NCBI GenBank assembly: GCA_958510825.1
Contig: OY294044.1
Coordinates: 86,846,895-86,910,894, forward strand
Direction of reading: 5' to 3'
DNA: 64,000 nucleotides
DNA from: Brachypterus glaber
Lineage: Eukaryota > Arthropoda > Insecta > Coleoptera > Kateretidae
The position numbers and the translations under genes were made by a program. Below the pieces are notes generated by a model. It did not search any database. It was not told the origin of the DNA and worked only from the letters and a program-made list of their open reading frames with translations. This document shows positions 19,001 through 28,247 of this stretch, in pieces. Position 1 is the stretch's first letter, and every line of letters begins with the position of its first letter.

Positions 19001-21455
19001 CTATTTTTACGGTTTTTATTGTTTCCAGATTTGTTACGTGAATGCAAGTGAAGAAAAGAAGCAAGAACTTCGAGATTCCTTTAAAGTTTTAATACAAGAA
19101 GAATCACCCATCCTTAAAAGATCAGTAGCATGTAGCATGTTAGGCTTTATTAAAATATTGGAAAAGGAGTTCATTAAAGAAGAATTTATACCAATTTTAC
19201 TATCAATTGCTGAAGATCCGACAGTAATTAAAAAAAAAAATACCCTGGTCACATTAATTAAAAGTTTCTTTTTAGGAATCTGTCAGAGAGTTATCTGTTG
19301 AACTGGCCATTGAAATTATGAAGAAAATAGATAATTCAGAATGTAGTATCAGTTTATTTGAAACTGTCATTGAACCATTGCATGGTAAGATAAATATAGT
19401 TGCTATGGTAACGAGTAAAGAATATATTCTTTACCTATTTCCATACCAACATTATTGTCTCTTATTATTAGTTGCTCTTTACCAGGTCTATTTAAAAAAT
19501 AGAAGAAGAAGTTATTCACGTCTTATAAGCCCTAATCTTTTCTTCTTTGTTACTTTATAAAATATTGCAGCCATCATAGATATATAGATACTAATTTATA
19601 GGAATTTTTTTCATTTACTTTTATTGTTTTTTTTTTAGATAATTCATCTTTCAAAATCCGCCAATATATCTGCTCCTCTATCCACAAAATATTATCCGTT
19701 TTACAACTCGACAACCACCTAAAAAGTATAATGGAAATGCAGCATGAATTCGTGAAAGACACTGAAACTGACGTCAGAGTAACTGCAGCTAAAGCTATAT
19801 TAACCCTAACTCAAACATTAAAAGAACTATCAGTACAAAATTTTGAAGATATGTTTGAAAAGCATATTCTTCCAGATTTGGATTATATGACTAAAGATAA
19901 CTCAGAAGTGCGACTCGCATTATCAGAAAATCTTTTGAAATTTAGTACGTTATTATCAGAAAATTCGTTTAAAAAGTATATCCTACCTTCTGTTGTACAA
20001 TTTTTAGAAAACGAACCGTGTATGGCAATTCAAGAAAATATTCTTCAAACCTTAAACTATCTTCCACCTGATTTAGATATAAAACATTCATTCAGTTCGA
20101 TAGATAAGGTTATAGAAAATTTGATAAATAACTCACAATTACGTTGGAGGACTAGGAGAAGTCTTTTGCTTGGCTTGGTGCACGTTTCAAGGTTTTCCTC
20201 CAATAGTTTTTTTAACGATCACATTAAAATGTTATACTCTAGGCTGATATCAGATTCGGTTTATGCTATACGACGTACAACACCAGTAGTATTACCGATA
20301 TTTGCTACTCATTACGGGTTAGAGTGGACCTATGACAACATTTTACCGTATTTTCTTCATTATACCAGAGACGCTAGATATTTATACAGATACATACCCC
20401 TACACTGTATGAACGAGCTTATATCACCAACTTTAGACAAACAAGTAGTAGAATCAAAATTTGATAAATATCTAAAAGATTTTAAACAGTTGGTTAATAA
20501 TAATGACGAAAATATAAGAAAATCTAGCTGTATTGTTTTAGCTAGAATTCGAAATTTATTTAAACGCATCAAACTGAAATTGGAAGAAGACTCAGTGTGT
20601 CATCTAATAGAAAGAAACTATACTTGCTCTACATCCAATGAAAATTTAAAGTTATATGCAGAAGAAACTTTACAAACCTTAAAACAGTACTACCAAATAG
20701 ATGCTTATAGGGTAAAAGAAAAGGACTTGACAGAATTTAACTACACTTACCTTGAATGTATTTTAATTTTAGTTTATAAATATTTTTTGGATATTATCAT
20801 AAAACTTTCCTCTGATAAGGTGGAAAACGTTCAAGTACAAGCACAATTTTCTTTGCTAATTATAAGAAAACTGTTGGAAAAATTAAATTATGAGATGAAT
20901 CAACCATGGTTCAAAGATAATATAAATAAACTTGAAAAAGAAAGGCTGGAAGCTATAAATCAAGAACTAGATCAACTATTGGCCAAGAAAAATTCTGTGA
21001 ATGAAGATAAGACTTCTGTGAATGAAGACAAGACTTCTGTGAATGAAGATAAGACTTCTGTGAATGAAGGTAAGACTTATGTGAATGAAGATAGGACTTA
21101 TGTAAACGAAGATAGGACTTTTGTGAATGAAGATAAGACTGATTGCGCTGCAAAAATTATCACCAGTGGTGATGGGTTACTTGATATTGATAGTGATGAA
21201 GGACAAACAAAAGATGGCGTTGGTGAGAAAAATAAAATAGAAAATGTAAAATTAATAAATGAAAATATTTGTGATGAAGAGAATAATCAGTATTGGAGCC
21301 CAGAAGAAAAACAAGTAATGGATTTACCCCTGAAAGAAGAAAATTTAAGAGAAACAGTTAAAAGTAGACAACCAATTCAAGAAGAAGAGGAAAATACTTT
21401 TAAAGAAACGAAGCAGATTATAGAAGTAAAACCGGAAAATGAAAATACTGTTTGA
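9970..21455 (+). CDS. PP2A scaffold subunit A-like protein (HEAT repeats), divergent paralogue
   Basis: Five exons join in frame: 9970-10035, 18344-18727, 19029-19223, 19276-19384, 19639-21455, giving 856 aa. All introns are GT..AG; the third is only 52 bp. Residues 1 to about 606 follow the HEAT-repeat scaffold of protein phosphatase 2A, which links catalytic and B subunits. Recognisable blocks include NLEVQIESIRKL, ICYVNASEEKKQELRD, LRWRTRR (family WRVR, on the catalytic-subunit side), DSVYAIRR and YAEETLQTL, which in the family ends the protein. A HEAT motif SWRVR important for B-subunit contacts is here SFKIR. About 250 further residues follow: a helical stretch, a charged helix, seven copies of (S/Y/F)VNE(D/G)(K/R)T, and an acidic tail. 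Divergence suggests a specialised, perhaps tissue-restricted, paralogue rather than the housekeeping gene. Start choice: in-frame TGA at 9934-9936 lies upstream and exon 1 supplies the missing N-terminal helix. Polyadenylation signal at 21609. Confidence 0.85.
10056..10208 (+). mobile_element. MITE family 3, copy 1 (GACACACGGT termini)
   Basis: It starts just after the exon 1 donor of the PP2A-A-like gene and ends AGAACCGTGTGTC. It shares the GGAGCAAAAAACGCTCC core, the TTTTTAGTTAGATTTTATAT segment and GCATTCTTTCGATA with an inverted copy at 59090-59241, whose two ends are exact inverses (GACACACGGT). The left end here is degenerate. Confidence 0.6.
10390..10577 (+). repeat. Exact 94-bp tandem duplication
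   Basis: AAACACTGGCATTAAGATCT...GGTAGTATCTAAT occurs twice in direct succession, 10390-10483 and 10484-10577. I saw no difference between the units. It lies in intron 1 of the PP2A-A-like gene. Confidence 0.85.
10600..11980. other. Intron sequence without further genes
   Basis: Part of the 8.3-kb first intron of the PP2A-A-like gene. It is A+T-rich with homopolymer runs. Frames such as 10975-11160 (-) have no recognisable content. Confidence 0.5.
11985..12420 (+). mobile_element. DNA element family 4, copy 1
   Basis: From TACAGGATGTCC onward the sequence parallels 63295-63660: GATTCTACATA, AAAAATGCGTCGTAAGGGA, AGTGGCTAAAAAAATCGGTT, CATCTTCGTATGTTATTTT and CAGGGG(T/C)GTGCGAAAC. An open frame (12100-12294) appears only because both copies lack stops there; no domain is recognised. 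Confidence 0.55.
12675..13498 (+). mobile_element. DNA element family 5, copy 1, with internal tandem repeats and two perfect palindromes
   Basis: Four to five units of 85-120 bp share TTATCAGATTCACTTTCAGC, AACCTCAAAAACCCCAATAT and TTTTCACGAAAACTACCCCC. They are followed by a GACCGATCGACCGACCGATC stretch. The inverted counterpart is at 25963-26930. Open frames on both strands are by-products of the repeat unit. Confidence 0.7.
13135..13263. repeat. Two overlapping perfect palindromes (74 bp and 58 bp)
   Basis: Palindrome 1 spans 13135-13208 with centre CCTTGCAAGG. Palindrome 2 spans 13206-13263 with centre TCAAGCTTGA. I checked both base by base from the centre outward and each is complete with no loop. 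Each arm corresponds to part of the neighbouring tandem unit (TCAGATTCAATTTCAGCAAC; AAAATTGCTATATATGGG). Confidence 0.9.
14092..14140 (-). repeat. Solitary terminus related to the MITE at 28.25 kb
   Basis: TTTTTTTGACCTTTTTTTTG, then TGGGGCTGTGTTGAT, matches the right end of the element at 28248-29054 (GACCTTTTTTTTGTGGTG, then TTGTGTTATA). No partner end was found nearby. Confidence 0.4.
14590..14775. other. A+T-rich segment ending in an (AATC)n run
   Basis: The sequence becomes almost pure A/T and ends with CAATCAATCAATCAAT at about 14756-14772. Such simple tails are typical 3' ends of non-LTR elements, but no coding part precedes it, so this is only a possibility. Confidence 0.3.
14915..15178. 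mobile_element. MITE with GTTACAAACGG termini and a nested or duplicated half
   Basis: TTACAAACGGTGGGCCTATA near 15050 is the inverse of CCCTATAAGCCGCCCGTTTG, then TAAC, at 15150-15173. Between them AATTGGTAAGCCAGG and CCTGGCTTACCAATT pair. A partial direct copy of the left half lies at 14917-14975, followed by its own inverted pair (TTTTTATGAATTTTGC and AATTCATAAAAATG). Confidence 0.65.
15280..15310. repeat. Palindrome CTGGTTGCTGCAACCAG, direct-repeat partner at 17938
   Basis: TTTCTGGTTGCTGCAACCA lies here and TTTCTGGTTGCAGCAACCA at 17939-17957, right after the tail of the non-LTR element. The pair could be a target duplication of about 19 bp around 15307-17938, or independent copies of a palindromic repeat. 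Confidence 0.45.
15638..15748. repeat. Hairpin with 19-bp arms
   Basis: AATTCGTCACCCCAGTATT and AATACTGGGGTGACGAATT are exact inverses about 70 bp apart. Open frames on both strands overlap it; none shows a domain. Confidence 0.65.
16500..17606 (+). pseudogene. Non-LTR reverse transcriptase, C-terminal two-thirds
   Basis: The frame runs 368 codons to a stop at 17604-17606. It opens with LDFSKAFDTINTEML, the first aspartate motif of reverse transcriptase, followed by NGVPQGSILGPLLFSLYVAD and FADDSQLYYS, the catalytic F-A-D-D block. The thumb region follows (LNTSKTHILLIGS, NLGILMDDSLNFEAYI, as in jockey/R1-type elements). The C-terminus has the typical NTRHK...FFAIKLWNNI pattern. The finger region and any endonuclease are missing, so the copy cannot move by itself. 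It is otherwise free of stops, which points to a young insertion. The first codon is TTG simply because the homology begins there; no true start is present. Confidence 0.85.
17636..17712 (+). repeat. Short tandem repeat in the LINE 3' UTR
   Basis: TGTAAGTTGGTTATTTCC occurs twice 23 bp apart (about 17672-17712), after a CCTGTACC spacer. Such short repeats are common in 3' UTRs of these elements. Confidence 0.5.
18186..18311 (+). mobile_element. Mini-MITE family 6, copy 1
   Basis: AATAATATATAAACCACTGC, GAGAAGATTATTAGAGCTTCTCACTCTTA and AAAATGTCC..TGGTATATAATT parallel 62047-62141, where the ends form clear inverted repeats. It lies 30 bp before exon 2 of the PP2A-A-like gene. Confidence 0.5.
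20995..21143 (+). repeat. 21-bp coding minisatellite (seven units)
   Basis: Units of TCTGTGAATGAAGATAAGAC code (S/Y/F)VNE(D/G)(K/R)T. The first three are near-identical at the DNA level and the later ones carry A/G substitutions. All units keep the reading frame, so length changes add or remove seven residues each. Confidence 0.9.
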
Positions 21456-21608
21456 AACGAGGTTTGAAATGAATGTATTAGATGCAACCTTTCACATTAT
21501 TTTTAAATGTTGCCAATGAATTAAATTCAGTAAAATATATTTATTCTGTAAAAAAACTTTATATGTAGGTATTTATTAAAGGTATTAAACTTATTATATT
21601 TTAAAACA

Positions 21609-21614
21609 AATAAA
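21609..21614 (+). promoter_or_regulatory. Polyadenylation signal AATAAA of the PP2A-A-like gene
   Basis: AATAAA lies 154 bp after the stop codon and 12 bp before the next transposable element, whose left end therefore sits close to the likely cleavage site. Confidence 0.6.
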
Positions 21615-21625
21615 ATTTGTTTTAT

Positions 21626-22232
21626 TATACTCCTCGCAGCTTCACACCAGAGAAGTATTATACGTTTACTTTTTTACTTTGGACCCAAAAAAAAAATTAA
21701 AAAATGATTTTTTTTACCAAAAAGTCCTTTATGGATTTTATTACTTTTAAAAATATTCGCCCGTCCGCCTAGACCGAACTGTCTGTTCGTCTGTCCGTCC
21801 GTTCGTATGTACGTCTGTCCATATGTAACGTTTTTTTAGCACAATAAGTCTAGAAAGAATAATCCAATTGACTATAAATTTTTAGCAAAATTCAATTTGG
21901 TAAGAACATGAAGCTCATTGAAATTTAAAAAAAAAAACCTGAAATAAAAGAAAGTTTTGGAGGACTAAACAATAAAAAAAAATAAAAATAGTGGAAAATA
22001 GTCATTTTTTATGAAAAAATTACTTTTATAAGTATCAATTGTACAAAATTAAAAAAAATCCCCTCAAAACAAAAAGTTACATAAGTATCAACGTATAACC
22101 TTTATCAAACAATCATACCAAGTTAAAAAAAAAACATTTAAAAACAAAGTTATAGGGGGTAACATTTAAAAAGTAGAAATAACCCAAAGCAATTTAATTA
22201 ACTTTAAGCTAATTGTAACTAAGAGGAGTATA
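21626..22232 (+). mobile_element. DNA element family 2, copy 2
   Basis: It starts TATACTCCTCGCAGCTTCAC and ends AGAGGAGTATA, with a GTCCGTCCGTTCG run inside and TTTGGACCCAAAAAAAAAA near the left end, as in 5500-6083. The right terminus has drifted (CTAAGAGGAG for CTGCGAGGAG). Confidence 0.65.
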
Positions 22233-23100
22233 CTATAGAATGCGAAGCTTGTTTTCTATTTAAAATAAAACTTCACATGATTTTTTTAAGAAATTTTTCT
22301 TAGCGGACCTAGGTCTATTACAGGTAGACCTGTGTAAATAATTTTAAATTTAAATCTAAAAAATTTATTTTCAAAAAATCGCTTTTGTTTGTTTGGACTT
22401 TTTATATTTTTAAATAACGCCTAAAACACTAATATTTGGGAAAAACTGTCAAAAGTTTCTCGCAAGAAGTGAGACTAAGATAAATTCTAGCATCAGACTG
22501 TTTTTATATAAATATTTTTGTATTGCTTAAGATTTTAAAAACGTCAAATATTTAAGCTACACTGTATTTATTCTAGATGTTAGCTTTAACTTGTTAAACC
22601 AAGTTGTCATCTTAGAAAATAAATATAACACAGCGAGACTTTTTTAGTAAAAATAATTTGATTTTTTTAACTCTTTAGGGGTTAACCCTAAAATTTTTTG
22701 TAATTTTTTAGTTAAATTGTTTTCGTATTTTTTTCATAAACTATAGAGGATTTTTATAAATTTTGCTAAAATTTAAATTAATGTTGTAGTTGTAACAATG
22801 CTAAATTAGAAGTGAACAAAATGAATATAAAATAGGTAAGTTATAAAAATAAAATATAGGTATATATTTAAGAGCATTTTGTAAAACGCGTTAATTTCTT
22901 GCTTGAAAAGCATTATAGGGTTATTTTAAATCGTCAATAATAATTTATTATTCCATCAATCTATTTTCTAATCATTGTACAGAGTGATATTTGTAGACTG
23001 ACAGTTTCGGGCTGCTGGCCCTCTTCAGTACCAAGAGTCATCTCTCTACGCTGATTAAGAAAACAGTCCCAGACCTTACTCTCAAAAGAAGTAATATCAA
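22233..23100. other. Non-coding stretch, no gene seen
   Basis: A+T-rich sequence with no credible ORF. No repeat border could be fixed by eye. Confidence 0.45.
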
Positions 23101-23104
23101 CTAA

Positions 23105-23209
23105 GGGAACGTTCAAGTATTACGTAACGCTTTTAGGGGGGGATGGGGGTCATTTTGGATTGTTACGCTCATGGTAATGGTATATATTACGTAATACTTG
23201 AACGTTCCC
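23105..23209. mobile_element. MITE family 7 (GGGAACGTTCAAGTATTACG termini), TAA duplication
   Basis: GGGAACGTTCAAGTATTACG at the left is mirrored by CGTAATACTTGAACGTTCCC at the right, enclosing a G-rich centre. TAA flanks both sides (23102-23104 and 23210-23212), as for PIF/Harbinger-type elements. Pieces of the same terminus occur near 7592, 7812 and 44310. Confidence 0.75.
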
Positions 23210-23299
23210 TAAGCCAAAACCAAAATCATCATCAATTTTTCTTGCATATTTTTTGAAAGACGATAACACGATAACTTGGCAGACTAACATCCACACTCT

Positions 23300-23425
23300 A
23301 GATTTCCCTACTCCCTAATATCCCTAATCCATAACATTCCTATATACATCAACCCTACTTCGTAACGTCCCTATTCCGTAAGATCCCTATTCCGTAACAT
23401 TCCTACTCCCCAATAGCCCTACTCC
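23300..23425 (+). repeat. Tandem 15-18 bp repeat CCCTATTCCGTAAC
   Basis: Seven or more imperfect units (CCCTACTCCCTAATAT, CCCTAATCCATAACAT, CCCTATTCCGTAAGAT, TCCTACTCCCCAATAG) follow one another and end where the foldback element begins. Confidence 0.6.
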
Positions 23426-24031
23426 GCACTATATGCACTCGATTAGCCACTTGAGATAATTAAAAAATTATTTGTCATTGTCAAATATGTTTTTAGTTTA
23501 AAATTTACTCAATTATTAGTACCTACACTATTAGAATAGCACTATTGCGATTATTCTAGACTTTTACATATCGACGAGCACTTCCTAAAAAAAAATATAA
23601 AATTATACCTGTAGAAGAAGAAAGTTCTTTGTTCCGCAAACCACTCATGTATAGTAGAGAAAAAGATGCAAGTCGCTTGCAAAACAACTTTAGACTACGA
23701 TATTTCAAGAAATCTTTGACATAGAGACTTGAAATTTGGAACAAATTTTGTTTACTACTTATAAAATCTTTGTTCTAAATTTTAAGTCAAAGCGTTTTGG
23801 AAATATCGTAGTGTAAACTTGTATTACAAGCGACTTTTTTTCTCTTCTATATTATTAAGGGCCACTTGCACCAAATTTTGGTACGGGATTAACTCAGCTA
23901 AACCGAGTTTAAGTTAAAAATGCTGCGTTCTGATTGGTCAGCTGTCAATTTAATCCAAGTTTAAAGTTAAAACAGCATTGGTGCAAGTGGCCCTAAGTGG
24001 CTAATCGAATGCATATAATACGGATTAGGGT
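23410..24031. mobile_element. Foldback MITE with a nested PIF-type MITE
   Basis: The left arm TGCACTCGATTAGCCACTT is mirrored by AAGTGGCTAATCGAATGCAT at the right. Inside, GTCGCTTGCAAAACAAC...ACTACGATATTTC (23670-23710) pairs with GAAATATCGTAGTGTAAAC...ACAAGCGAC (23800-23834). The right arm is interrupted by a separate element at 23859-23993. Confidence 0.65.
23859..23993. mobile_element. PIF/Harbinger-type MITE (GGGCCACTTGCACCA), TAA duplication
   Basis: GGGCCACTTGCACCA at the left and TGGTGCAAGTGGCCC at the right are exact inverses, with TAA at 23856-23858 and 23994-23996. At 135 bp there is no coding capacity. It inserted into the older foldback element. Confidence 0.85.
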
Positions 24032-24129
24032 AGGCTACGCCTCGGCCAAATGTCATCTCTCGAGTTGGAAAGGTTTCATTTTCTTATTAGGTTAGAAATA
24101 TACTATACCAGTTTGAGTGTAAAGCGAGT

Positions 24130-24340
24130 GTAAAATTACATAGGCACTTAGTGCTGATGTATTGAAATCTTCGCCGAAAAGTGAAAATCTTTGACCACGT
24201 TTTTTTCACATTTTAGACCATTCTGAGTCGAAATCAGTAAAAAAAAAATTGCGTCCGTCTGTCTGTCTCTCTGTCTGTATGTCTGTCTGGGTGTAAACTC
24301 TCTAACTCCATTTCTACATGAGATATCCACTTGCGGTTTT
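24130..24340 (-). repeat. GTCTGTCTGTC-containing dispersed repeat
   Basis: Contains GTCCGTCTGTCTGTCTCTCT and a conserved flank (TGAAATCTTCGCCGAAAAGTG; AACTCTCTAACTCCATTTCT). It belongs to the loosely conserved class seen near 13420, 25990, 27150, 46310, 47310, 50440, 62585 and 62905. Confidence 0.5.
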
Positions 24341-24344
24341 TTGC

Positions 24345-25960
24345 ATATTGTTTCTTATCGTATTCCGAAGAGCTGATTAGATTTTGGGGGTAAACGATTG
24401 GGGGTAAGGGGGTAAAAATAGGGTAAAACTCCTATTTTTAGCGTTTTTTGTTTATAATTAAGGCAATTATTATTGTATTTGGTTAATTTAGCACTTATAT
24501 AAAAGTTAATTTTAAATTGGTCAAAAATGTTACAAACAACGTTTTCCTAAAACGCATTGTTTTCGAGATATTGGCGTTTAAAGCAATAAAAGGTTTTTGT
24601 AGCATATCTCGCATATTTATAACCCGATTTCAAAAAATTATATTTTAAATAAAAGCTCTTTTTAAGCCCTATAAAAATAATATATACAGTTTTTTGCTAG
24701 AATATAATGTTTTAAAGATACAGAATTTTTATAGTGCCAATGTTTTGACAGGATGCTTGCAACGTTTCATCTAGTTTACACTTAATTTTTTAGCGTGCAC
24801 TTTTAGCTAGAGCTCGACTGGAACTCCCTGAAAATTTTTTATGACTTGTAAATTAAAACTAATTACTACTATTATTACTATTTTGTTCTACTGTTTCAAA
24901 CTTTTATGAACTACATACTTATTTTAGTTTAGTAAGTATTGTGTTTTCTATTTATAGTATTGCTCTATTAGTAATATGTTCGAAGAATATTTCTATTTCT
25001 GATTTAAAGACCATTAATCATAAGTCAAAATAACATAAATCTGAGAACAAACGAAACAAGACCAGCAGTACATTTAAAATTTTAATTTATTTATTTATTT
25101 TATTTTCGGCAGATTAGAAAGTCAAGACTAAAAACAAGCCGCGAAGATATGTAATGCTACGCATTCCATCATATATTATTCACAGTAAATGGTATAATGC
25201 ATTTTTCCAAATACTAAAAAAAATCAAAAAAATAAATAGAAAAAATTTACAATTTAAAAAAAGGTATTTTTTGAAAAAACGAAATATAAAAAAATATTTT
25301 AAAAAAAATTCAAAAAAAACTTTAAAATTTTTTTAAATTTTTGTTTAAATTTTCTTTTTGCAAAAAAAAAAAACAAAACAAAAATTGAAAAATTTTTTTT
25401 TCGAAGAAAAAAATTAAAAAAAAAACTTTTTTTTATTTTTTTTTTATTTTCTTTTTGTAAAAAAACAAAAAAAAAATGAAAATTATCTATATTCTAATTA
25501 GTATTTTCTTATTAAAACCTACCCATTAGAAGTTAAGTATATTTTCGTATCCGTATTCTTACAGGAATCTACAATAATTTTCTTTTATGAAAATTTTCTT
25601 AATAAATCTTATTAACTCCTAATTTATGTTCTTTTAAGTTCTTATTGGTCGTATATAATCCTATAAGATCTTATAAGGTCTGTGCTAACCGGGCAATAGG
25701 GACCTTTCTGTTGGAATAATACCAATATTATAAATTACATGTTTATTTATTTATAATATGGCCAAGTTTATTTTCATCCAGTTGTATTCAACATAACAAT
25801 CATCATTCTCATATCTGTTGAAATCAAATTACTATTTATATAAACATCCTGTTGGCCTGTGAATATTTTACGAATAAAGATTTTATTTATACCCATTGGT
25901 TTTAGTCCCCATTAGGACTTTTTTGACCACCATTTGTATTTAAGCAAAACATTTCAAAAT
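24345..25960. other. Non-coding stretch with extreme A/T runs
   Basis: The 25200-25490 part is nearly pure A and T with mirror-like A-rich and T-rich runs. The small frame at 25154-25336 is Lys/Phe-rich noise. No gene seen. Confidence 0.5.
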
Positions 25961-25962
25961 TT

Positions 25963-26930
25963 TTGCGTTTTATGACGTTTTATGTCGATATAAATCTATT
26001 TCGAGCAAAAAAAATATCGGTCGATCGGTCGATTGGTCGGTCGATCGGTCTGTCCGGAAAATCTTATGGTCACGATAACTTAGGAACGCCTTAAGCTAGA
26101 GACTTGAAATTTGGCATAGAGGTAGCTTACCAAGAGTTCTCGCTCGTGATTGTTTTTGGTGAACATTGGGGTGAGGCAAGGGGGGTAAATGGGGAAAAAT
26201 ACATTTTTTTACAAAAATTTGAAAATTGCTAGACAGGGGTTTTTAAGGTTGCTGAAATTGAATCTGATAATAAAAAATTTCTAACTCCACCCCCGCAGGG
26301 GTGAGGGGATAAATATTTTAAAATATTTTCAATATTTTCGTCAAAATTGGTACATAGGGGTTTTTCGGGTCGACGAATATGAATATGATAATAGTTTTTT
26401 TTTTAATTTCACCCCCTTAGGGGTGGGGGTAATTTTCGTCAATATTGGTATATTGGGGTTTTTGAGGTTGCTGAAAGTGAATCTGATTATAAAAAATTCT
26501 AACCACCCCCAAAGGGGCGGGGGGTTGTTTTCGTAAAAATTGGTACATTGGGGTTTTTCAGGTTGCTGAAAGCTAATCCGATAATAAAAAAAAATTCTTA
26601 CTCCATCCCCTGAGGGACAGGGGGTAGTTTTCATAAAAATGTATACATTGAGGTTTTTGAGGTCGCTAAAAATGAATCATATAATAATTTTTTTCTAATT
26701 TCACCCCCCGAGGGTGGGGGGTAGTTTTTGTGAAAATTGGTATATTGGGGTTTTTAAGGTTGCTGAAAGAGATTCTGATAATAAAAAAATTCTAAGCACC
26801 CCCTAAGAGGCGGGGGGTAGTTTTCGTGAAAATTGGTATATTTTTAAGCTGCAAAAGTGAATCTGATAATAAAAAGTCCATTTTACGCCCGGAGATGAAA
26901 AATGAGAAAGGTCTTTTACTAGGCAGTGTT
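25963..26930 (-). mobile_element. DNA element family 5, copy 2
   Basis: In reverse orientation it carries the same order of parts as 12675-13498. The GTCGATCGGTCGATTGGTCG block and TTCTCGCTCGTGATTGTTTT come first. At least six tandem units follow (TTTCGT(C/G)AAAATTGGTA, GGGGTTTTT, GAATCTGATAATAAAAA), and the end GTCCATTTTACGCCCGGAGATG matches CCGCCCGTAAAATGGA. This copy has more tandem units than copy 1 and lacks its perfect palindromes. Confidence 0.7.
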
Positions 26931-27039
26931 TTTTTTGTGACACTACTTATAATATACAGAATGTATGTAGAATGCGAAGCATTATGTATCTTCATGACTT
27001 GCTATTATACTATTCACATCCCGTAAGCGCTAGAATAAT

Positions 27040-27420
27040 ATAATACGGTAGTTTGAATTTACCAAAATCGCCAAAAAAAGTCCCAGACAAAAAACTTTAT
27101 TATACAAATGTGTTTCATGAAAAAATAAGAAACTTTGAAAATGTCCGTCTGTCCGTCCGATGTCACGATTTTTGTGGACACGATAAATTCAGAACGAATC
27201 ATCCGATCGAATTTTACGAGGGGAAGTTTCCTATTGTTTTTAAAAATAATGCCCCCAAAAACATAAACGTTATAGGGGGTTCAAAATTAAAAAAAAAAAT
27301 AAATTTTCAAAAAAAAAAAAAAAATTAAAAAAATTCCGGTTTGGACTTTTTTCGAAAAAAAAAATTGTTAGAAAACAAAATTTTGAAATTTTTTGAACAA
27401 TGAAGTATTTGAGAAAATAC
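27040..27420 (+). repeat. GTCCGTCCGATGTCACG dispersed repeat, copy 1
   Basis: ACGGTAGTTTGAATTTACCA, AATCGCCAAAAAAAGTCC and GTCTGTCCGTCCGATGTCAC recur at 50335-50640 and 62460-62760. The frame 27053-27328 exists in parallel at 62471-62683, but the peptide shows no domain. Confidence 0.55.
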
Positions 27421-27459
27421 AATAACCATCCAAGGCAGTATTCTGCTATGCTAAGCTCA

Positions 27460-27554
27460 AAGGTCCTATCTACATAGGTTTAACATATACAGATAGGACC
27501 TTTCAGCTTAGGAAGGCAGTATTGTATTCACAGTGCACTGTGAATACAATACTG
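27460..27554. repeat. Inverted repeat plus perfect 38-bp palindrome
   Basis: CTCAAAGGTCCTATCT and AGATAGGACCTTTC..CTTAG form a stem. Immediately after, CAGTATTGTATTCACAGTG followed by CACTGTGAATACAATACTG is a loop-free palindrome at 27517-27554. Confidence 0.8.
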
Positions 27555-27942
27555 TGATCAGTAACTGGCATGCCAAAATTTAGAAGTTGGTTAAACAAAT
27601 TTTATAGTGTAACCGCTTAAAAAAAATGCAATTGGGGGAAGCAACATTTTGTGCTACCAAAAATATTACTTTTTAAAACGCTATTGCTCTTTTAATATTA
27701 AATTTAGGTGCTTTGGTGAAGAATACTTTTTTGCTTAGTTTTAAATAAAGAATCGCCCTGCAGCGTAAAAATTTTATTGGTGCTTTTTTTGTTCCCCATT
27801 CAATATGTCCATCTTCGAAGGGCCATAGCTTCCTTAGGGCTTATTTCCGGACCAACTTGTATAGGAACTTTTTTTCATATTTTTGAAAGTAGAATCACCT
27901 TTTAAATTTTGGCAAGTCTGTTATAGATCACCCTGTATAATG
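27553..27942. mobile_element. MITE family 8, copy 1 (CTGTGATCAGTAACTG termini)
   Basis: CTGTGATCAGTAACTGGCAT, then GCCAAAATTTAGAAG, is mirrored at the right by TTAAATTTTGGCAAG...ATCACCCTGTA. A longer copy is at 57200-57916. Shared internals include GAATACTTTTTTGCTT and CTTCGAAGGGCC. Confidence 0.65.
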
Positions 27943-28247
27943 GAATATGTAGCATTCAATATCTTCACAACTTGTTTTTTACTGAGTGTGTTTTCTTTAA
28001 TTTCTATTTCAGAACATTAAATGTTCTGAAACAAAAACTTTTTTATTAATAGACTTGTATCGCTTTTTTCATTTTGGCTTGACTTGATCTCTAATATGCC
28101 AAAACGCCTAAAACGCCTAGCACACCATAAAATGTATAAAGTTTTATATTTATTTACAGTATCGGACTGCTTTTTACTTTTATTTTTAAATAAATCTTCA
28201 TATATCTCGGAAACTAAAAACATGTTTATATATAATAAATGGTCCAT

